Positions 8,467 through 11,771 of a stretch of DNA of 11,771 nt are shown in pieces. This DNA is from Acidimicrobiia bacterium (GTDB taxonomy: Bacteria > Actinomycetota > Acidimicrobiia > Spongiisociales > SHLN01), in assembly GCA_013043085.1 (NCBI GenBank), contig JABDOU010000176.1:1-11771 (forward strand), in the 5' to 3' direction. The notes under the pieces were generated by a model. The model was not told the DNA's origin, searched no databases, and saw only the letters and a list, made by a program, of their open reading frames with translations. The position numbers were made by a program, and so were the translations under genes. Every line of letters starts with the position of its first letter. Position 1 is the first letter of the stretch.

Positions 8467-8856
8467 TTAGGGAGAAATATTGTTCCTGACCCATTCAACG
8501 ATTTCGGATAGCGGCGCCCCGGGGGTGAATACGGCGGCCAGCCCGGCCTCCTCCAACTCGGCAACGTCAGATTCGGGAATGATGCCACCGCCGAACACCA
8601 CCATGTCGTCGATCCCGCGCTCTTTCAGCACCTGCACCACCCGCGGAAACAACGTCATGTGAGCACCGGAGAGAATCGACATCCCAATCCCACCGACGTC
8701 TTCCTGAACCGCGGTTTCAACGATCTGTTCTGGCGTCTGGTGCAGCCCCGAATAAATGACTTCGAACCCCGCATCACGTAGGGCACGGGCAATCACCTTC
8801 GCCCCCCGATCATGCCCGTCAAGCCCAGGCTTGGCAATCAGAACACGAACAGGCAT
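8467..8856 (-). CDS. Stand-alone B12-binding subunit of an acyl-CoA mutase (methylmalonyl-CoA mutase C-terminal domain type)
   Basis: This is a cobalamin-binding Rossmann-like subunit of 129 aa, the length of the separately encoded small subunit of methylmalonyl-CoA-type mutases. The base-off/His-on motif DxHxxG is DGHDRG (Asp13, His15, Gly18). SILSGAH (60-66) and the glycine run [10 protein letters not shown] (88-97) contact the nucleotide tail in homologues, and [14 protein letters not shown] closes the domain. It can only act with a catalytic TIM-barrel subunit, which is not in this window. Its place directly upstream of sucCD makes sense if it helps to make succinyl-CoA from methylmalonyl-CoA, but isobutyryl- or ethylmalonyl-CoA mutase partners use the same domain, so the substrate is inferred. 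The ATG start has AGGA 7 nt upstream. It appears to be the first gene of the minus-strand operon. Confidence 0.9.
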   Translation of the reverse strand: MPVRVLIAKPGLDGHDRGAKVIARALRDAGFEVIYSGLHQTPEQIVETAVQEDVGGIGMSILSGAHMTLFPRVVQVLKERGIDDMVVFGGGIIPESDVAELEEAGLAAVFTPGAPLSEIVEWVRNNISP

Positions 8857-8887
8857 GAGCCAATCCTAAGTACCGATTTGTCTAGAT

Positions 8888-8954
8888 GGCATGCGCAGGG
8901 TGTTCGTCTTTATTGGGTGGCATGCGCAGAGTCTTCAAGCCCCTTTGCGTCGAT
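8888..8954 (+). repeat. 31-bp tandem repeat, site 1: one full unit plus a 36-bp terminal unit
   Basis: Unit 1 is 8888-8918 and the terminal unit is 8919-8954. Each begins with the core GGCATGCGCAGAGTCTTC (unit 1 has two mismatches, GGTGTTC for GAGTCTTC). The full unit continues with a 13-bp stretch ending ATTGGGT; the terminal unit instead continues AAGCCCCTTTGCGTCGAT. The same structure, in the same orientation, recurs at 11597-11725. There is no spacer between units. It begins 31 bp upstream of the B12-subunit ATG. Confidence 0.92.
8909..8938 (-). promoter_or_regulatory. Possible promoter of the minus-strand operon, lying inside the repeat
   Basis: On the minus strand TTGAAG (8933-8938) and AATAAA (8909-8914) are 18 bp apart, which would give a leader of about 45 nt before the B12-subunit ATG at 8856. 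The -35 comes from the terminal repeat unit and the -10 from the neighbouring unit. Both match the consensus only partly. Support is positional and weak. Confidence 0.25.
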
Positions 8955-9299
8955 GTAGCCGGCGAATCACCGAGAACCTCCAACGCGACACTTACGCACT
9001 GAGGGCCCTCGCCGTTCGCAATATTGACGTCCGGCCACAAGGCGGTAGCTCTCCGACGCAACCGTGGCCTACGTGATAAACGCATCCGTGCGGATCGCAC
9101 CAACCAACCAGCGTTTAATCGCCGACAAGAAGCATCGTTCCGCAAACCCCCACGCAGACCCCAAACCCGACAGGCCCCACGAAAACCTCCCATCAACCCG
9201 GTGAACCCCACGGACAACTCCACCGCGACACGCCCGTTCAACCGATTGGTCCGGGACTCCTGGTCGTTGACGACGATGCTATGTGCGGCAATCGACCAC
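8955..9299. other. Gene-poor stretch of about 345 bp between repeat site 1 and soxR
   Basis: I see no protein-coding gene here. Open frames on either strand are short, Arg/Ser/Thr/Pro-rich and resemble no family I recognise. The minus-strand frame that is open through the region (8882-9541) overlaps soxR in another frame and has no sensible start. The stretch holds an interrupted inverted repeat at 9075-9120. It could be the leader or relic of an element associated with the repeat, a non-coding RNA, or plain spacer. Confidence 0.5.
9075..9120. repeat. Interrupted inverted repeat (possible stem-loop)
   Basis: TAAACGC (9077-9083) pairs with GCGTTTA (9111-9117), and the outer GA/ATC bases extend the stem with one bulge. 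Inside lie a second short palindrome, ATCCG-TG-CGGAT (9084-9095), and three tandem CCAA tetramers. There is no T-run to suggest an intrinsic terminator. The function is unknown. Confidence 0.4.
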
Positions 9300-9740
9300 T
9301 CACCCGGAGGGCACCCACGAGCGGGGCCCGGGGCCGGCCCGGCCCCGCCGGTCGTCGGGATTGGCAATCCAGCAGACATCGAATGAGAGGCATCCACATC
9401 CGATGCAGTTCGTAAGACCATCGCGGAGGCGCTGCAGTTCTTCAGCCCGCTGATCGATGCGCTCCAGCCATTTGCCGGATAGTTTCTGCCAATCCTTCGG
9501 TGACGGCGTGTGGTCGTCAGGCAGCTTGGCCAGCTCGCCACCTATCTCCTCGAGGGACAGCCCGATCCGTTGTGCAAAGACAATGAATGCAATCCGCCGC
9601 AGGACAGAACGGTGGTAGCGGCGATGCCCGGAGCCGGCTCGCTGCGAGCTGATGAGGCCCTTGTCCTCATAGAAGCGAAGGGCCGACGAGGCGACCCCGC
9701 TGCGCTTGGAAACTTCTCCAATGGTGAGAACCGACTCCAT
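9300..9740 (-). CDS. soxR: SoxR-type redox-sensing transcriptional regulator (MerR family, [2Fe-2S])
   Basis: It is a dimeric transcription factor that uses a [2Fe-2S] cluster to sense redox-active compounds or superoxide and activates promoters with over-long spacers. It is 146 aa. The N-terminal MerR winged helix reads LTIGEVSKRSGVASSALRFY (5-24), then YEDKGLI and GHRRYHRSVLRRIAFI. A dimerisation helix spans about 83-110. The cluster motif CIGCGCLSFDVC has Cys112, Cys115, Cys117 and Cys123 in the exact CX2CXCX5C spacing of SoxR, and the tail NPDDRRGRAGPGPR is family-like. The ATG start is placed by the conserved N-terminus; its Shine-Dalgarno is weak. It is divergent from an SDR gene with a SoxR box between them, so it almost certainly controls that operon. 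No soxS is present; in Actinobacteria SoxR controls its targets directly. Confidence 0.95.
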   Translation of the reverse strand: MESVLTIGEVSKRSGVASSALRFYEDKGLISSQRAGSGHRRYHRSVLRRIAFIVFAQRIGLSLEEIGGELAKLPDDHTPSPKDWQKLSGKWLERIDQRAEELQRLRDGLTNCIGCGCLSFDVCWIANPDDRRGRAGPGPRSWVPSG

Positions 9741-9746
9741 TCTGTA

Positions 9747-9775
9747 ACCCTATCTGAGAAAAGGCTTGACTTCAA
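9747..9775 (-). promoter_or_regulatory. soxR: Possible soxR promoter overlapping the SoxR box
   Basis: On the minus strand TTGAAG (9770-9775) and TAGGGT (9747-9752) are 17 bp apart. The -35 lies in the SoxR box, which would allow autorepression as known for SoxR. The -10 is poor and the leader would be very short, so this is tentative. Confidence 0.25.
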
Positions 9776-9796
9776 GTTTACTTGAACTTGTATTTT
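9766..9796 (+). promoter_or_regulatory. SoxR box within a 19-bp-spaced promoter for the SDR/QueA-like operon
   Basis: TTCAAGTTTACTTGAA (9771-9786) is a perfect inverted repeat (7-bp arms, TT centre) and closely matches the known SoxR box core TCAAGTTAACTTGA. It lies between TTGACT (-35, 9766-9771) and TATTTT (-10, 9791-9796), which are 19 bp apart, the over-long spacing typical of MerR-family activated promoters. The predicted transcript would start near 9803, about 20 nt before the SDR ATG. Confidence 0.85.
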
Positions 9797-9822
9797 GTCT
9801 CCCAACGAGAAAGGAACGAACT

Positions 9823-10548
9823 ATGACACACAACGACGCGACCATCAGCGGCCTGCGCGTGGCGGTCACCGGCGGCACATCGGGCCTGGGCCTTGCACTT
9901 GTGAGGCTGTTGGCTGCGGGTGGGGCGCACGTTGCCTTCGTCGCCCGCACCGCCGCCGACGTGGAGCGAGTGGCGACAGAAACGGGTGCCGTCGGAATTG
10001 TCGGTGACGTTGGCGAGAAAGATGACGCCTACCCGCTGGCGCTCCAAATAACAGCCAACCTCGGTGGACTGGACGTCTTGATCAACAATGCGTCCAGTCT
10101 CGGGCCGATCCCGTTATCTCCCCTCGCCGACACCGAATGTGAGGATCTCGAGGAAGCACTGCGGATCAACGTGGTCGCGCCATTCCGATTGACGAAGGCA
10201 CTGTTCGGGTCGCTGGCGGCATCGGCGAGACAGGGCCGTGGAGCGGTCGTGATCAACATCTCCAGCGACGCTGCGGTCAATGCGTACCCCACCTGGGGAG
10301 CCTATGGCGCCAGCAAGGCGGCGCTCCACCATCTCACCGCCATATGGGAGGAAGAGTCGAACGAGGCGGGGATTCGTTTCCTCTCCATCGACCCGGGTGA
10401 TATGGACACTCCCCTCCATGCGCTCGCCGACCCCGAGGCCGACCCTGCCACGCTCAAGCGCCCGGCCGACTCTGCCTCTGAGGTTCTCGAAGCAATTCTG
10501 GACGCTCTTTCGACCGCCGCCACCCTCCCATCGGTAGGCCGACGATGA
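9823..10548 (+). CDS. Short-chain dehydrogenase/reductase, predicted SoxR target
   Basis: This is a classical NAD(P)-dependent SDR of 241 aa; the substrate is unknown. The cofactor loop TGGTSGLG is at residues 16-23, GDV is at 61-63, and the NNAG position reads NNAS (88-91). The catalytic triad is Ser148 (INISSDA), Tyr161 and Lys165 (YGASK), and the PG motif is in DPGDMDTP (190-197). Arg42 just after beta-strand 2 hints at NADP. No signal peptide or membrane segment is seen. The start at 9823 has AAGGA (9811-9815) 7 nt upstream; the frame is open further upstream, but that would run through the SoxR box and promoter. The stop overlaps the next gene by ATGA. By analogy with other SoxR-controlled oxidoreductases it may reduce quinones or other redox-active small molecules, which is inference. 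Confidence 0.93.
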   Translation: MTHNDATISGLRVAVTGGTSGLGLALVRLLAAGGAHVAFVARTAADVERVATETGAVGIVGDVGEKDDAYPLALQITANLGGLDVLINNASSLGPIPLSPLADTECEDLEEALRINVVAPFRLTKALFGSLAASARQGRGAVVINISSDAAVNAYPTWGAYGASKAALHHLTAIWEEESNEAGIRFLSIDPGDMDTPLHALADPEADPATLKRPADSASEVLEAILDALSTAATLPSVGRR

Positions 10549-11591
10549 TCGCCGCCAACCGCCCGAGCCGGAAGTCTCGGAAGCTCATGGTTGTCACATC
10601 CGACGGTCATATCGAAGACCGGGATCGGTTGGAGATCGGACAGCTCTTCAGACCAGGCGACCTGGTGGTCGCCAACGATGCGGCGACGCTGCCGGCCAGC
10701 CTGCGCGGTAGCCATGAGCTGACTGGCGAACCCATCGAGATAAGGCTGGCCGGGTTCCTTCCAACTGACGAACCAACGGTCGGCCACCTGACCCGGTTTG
10801 TCGCAGTGGTTTTCGGAGAAGGCGACTACCAGATGCGAACCGAGGACCGGCCGGATCCGCCACCGCTGGCGTCCGGAGACCGGTTGCGGCTGGGACCGCT
10901 GATCGCTCTGGTCGAGCGCCTGCTCGATCACCCACGACTCATCGCTGTTCACTTCGTCGGCGAGCCTGCGCGGGTCACGGCGGGGCTGGCGAAGCACGGT
11001 CGGCCCATCCAATACTCACACGTCCCGGAGGGCCTGGAACTGTGGGACGTGTGGACGAACCTCGCCGCCGAGCCTTTCGCTTTTGAGGCACCCTCAGCAG
11101 GGTTTGCGCTTAGCTGGAATGCACTCTCAACGTGGAAAAGGCGTGGCATCGAGTTTGCGACGCTCACCCATGCCGCCGGAATCTCCTCCACCGGCGATCC
11201 CAAGCTCGATGAGAGGCTGCCATTTGACGAGCCGTACATCATCCCCGCTACCACAGCCGATTCAATCGCCGCAGCCCGCGAGCGCGGTGGCGCGGTCATC
11301 GCTATTGGAACAACGGTCGCCAGGGCCCTCGAATCGGCCGCCGCCGGCGACGGTTCTGTGCGTGCCGGGAAAGGAACCGCTCGCGGCCGCATCGGTGCGG
11401 ACACCACGCTGCAGGTGGTCGACACGATTCTGACGGGAGTACATCAACCCGGAGAAAGTCACTTCGAACTGCTTCGTGCTTTCGCCGACGATTCCGTCCT
11501 GCAACGAATTCACGAAGCTGCCACCGAGCGTCACTACCGAACGCACGAGTTCGGGGACTCCCTTCTGATTCAAAGGCGAGATGCCGCCTGA
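10545..11591 (+). CDS. Divergent QueA-family protein (S-adenosylmethionine:tRNA ribosyltransferase-isomerase-like)
   Basis: This 348-aa protein clearly belongs to the QueA family; QueA itself moves the ribosyl group of SAM onto preQ1 in tRNA. Matching segments are FRPGDLVVANDAATLPASLRG (35-55), EAPSAGFALSW (181-191, for QueA APTAGLHF), DEPYIIPATTADSIAAA (228-244), GGAVIAIGTTVARALES (248-264, nearly canonical) and TGVHQPGESHFELLRAFAD (297-315, for TNFHLP...LLMLVSAFAG), ending in HYRTHEFGDSLLI. Several usually invariant positions differ: NDT becomes NDA, PARL becomes PASL, GLHF becomes GFAL, the LHVGxGTF segment reads LTHAAGISSTGD, and NFHLP becomes GVHQP. The usual first ~15 residues (FDYxLPxELIA) are largely missing. 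No other queuosine gene is nearby. The ATG lies within the SDR stop (ATGA), so the two are translationally coupled. It is most likely a paralogue with an altered substrate. Confidence 0.85.
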   Translation: MIAANRPSRKSRKLMVVTSDGHIEDRDRLEIGQLFRPGDLVVANDAATLPASLRGSHELTGEPIEIRLAGFLPTDEPTVGHLTRFVAVVFGEGDYQMRTEDRPDPPPLASGDRLRLGPLIALVERLLDHPRLIAVHFVGEPARVTAGLAKHGRPIQYSHVPEGLELWDVWTNLAAEPFAFEAPSAGFALSWNALSTWKRRGIEFATLTHAAGISSTGDPKLDERLPFDEPYIIPATTADSIAAARERGGAVIAIGTTVARALESAAAGDGSVRAGKGTARGRIGADTTLQVVDTILTGVHQPGESHFELLRAFADDSVLQRIHEAATERHYRTHEFGDSLLIQRRDAA

Positions 11592-11596
11592 TGGAT

Positions 11597-11725
11597 GGCA
11601 TGCGCAGAGTCTTCGTCTTCATTGGGTGGCATGCGCAGAGTCTTCGTCTCTATTGGGTGGCATGCGCAGAGTCTTCATCTTTATTGGGTGGCATACGCAG
11701 AGTCTTCAAGCCCCTTTGCGTCGAT
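11597..11725 (+). repeat. 31-bp tandem repeat, site 2: three full units plus a 36-bp terminal unit
   Basis: Full units are 11597-11627, 11628-11658 and 11659-11689; the terminal unit is 11690-11725. The three full units share GGCATGCGCAGAGTCTTC exactly and differ at a few positions in the remaining 13 bp. The terminal unit (GCATAC for GCATGC) ends AAGCCCCTTTGCGTCGAT, exactly as at 8937-8954. The array starts 6 bp after the QueA-like stop codon. Orientation is the same as site 1, so the two arrays are direct repeats about 2.7 kb apart. Confidence 0.95.
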
Positions 11726-11771
11726 ACAGTCGATCAAATCTTTCGGCAGCGTTCACCGGTCGCACCTGGAT

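Noticed and set aside
8891..9076. Plus-strand open frame starting in the repeat (MRRVFVFIGWHAQS...)
   Set aside because: Its N-terminal half is simply the translated 31-bp repeat; at site 2 the same frame does not give a similar protein beyond the first unit, and there is no Shine-Dalgarno sequence.
9321..9348. Strong GC hairpin (GCGGGGCC...GGCCCCGC) as a soxR terminator
   Set aside because: It lies within the soxR coding region over the conserved GPGPR tail and has no following T-run; the symmetry is explained by Gly/Pro/Arg codons in GC-rich DNA.
8882..9541. Minus-strand open frame covering repeat site 1, the spacer and part of soxR
   Set aside because: It overlaps soxR in another frame, has biased low-complexity composition (Arg/Ser/Gly) and no convincing start signal.
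10302..11012. Minus-strand open frame antisense to the SDR and QueA-like genes
   Set aside because: It is antisense to two family-recognisable genes and has no motif of its own.
11597..11725. CRISPR array
   Set aside because: The units are contiguous and nearly identical over their whole 31 bp; there are no unique spacers and no cas genes.
8888..11725. Composite transposon or integron cassette explanation for the repeat-flanked islet
   Set aside because: There is no transposase or integrase, the flanking repeats are direct tandem units without terminal inverted repeats or a visible target duplication, and no attC-like core sites were seen.

Overview
The window is a GC-rich (roughly 55-60% by eye), gene-dense bacterial chromosome segment. 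Gene order points to Actinobacteria. The string sucC-sucD-purN-purH-folD-mdh/icd parallels the order I recall from Streptomyces and, in part, Mycobacterium, and an SdhB of the actinobacterial/Bacteroidetes-like type and an actinobacterial-type SoxR are present. Strong Shine-Dalgarno sequences and frequent TTG/GTG starts fit as well. SucC and SucD, however, look less like the usual actinobacterial proteins, so an early-branching class such as Acidimicrobiia is a guess, not a result.

Layout. (1) 1-1051, plus strand: the 3' part of a succinate dehydrogenase/fumarate reductase iron-sulfur subunit, then a small SCP-2 sterol-carrier-like protein. (2) 1094-8856, minus strand: a tightly packed eight-gene run, transcribed as B12-binding mutase subunit - sucC - sucD - purN - purH - folD - icd - mdh, with overlaps or gaps of at most 38 bp. 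It combines TCA-cycle enzymes, the end of the propionate/methylmalonyl-CoA route (which feeds succinyl-CoA to SucCD), purine synthesis (PurN, PurH) and the folate enzyme FolD that supplies their 10-formyl-THF. (3) 8888-11725: an accessory-looking islet bounded on both sides by directly repeated copies of a 31-bp tandem repeat that ends in the same 36-bp terminal unit. Inside lie about 345 bp without a convincing gene, a SoxR-type [2Fe-2S] regulator (minus), a near-perfect SoxR box in a 19-bp-spaced promoter, and a divergent two-gene operon: a short-chain dehydrogenase and a divergent paralogue of the queuosine enzyme QueA.

How it works together. Regions 1 and 2 are housekeeping carbon and one-carbon metabolism. 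Region 3 is the part most worth attention: the SoxR box predicts that the SDR/QueA-like pair is switched on by redox-active compounds, and the QueA-like protein has lost several family-typical residues, so its substrate may not be queuosine tRNA. The flanking repeats suggest that the islet sits in a recombination-prone or repeat-colonised location.
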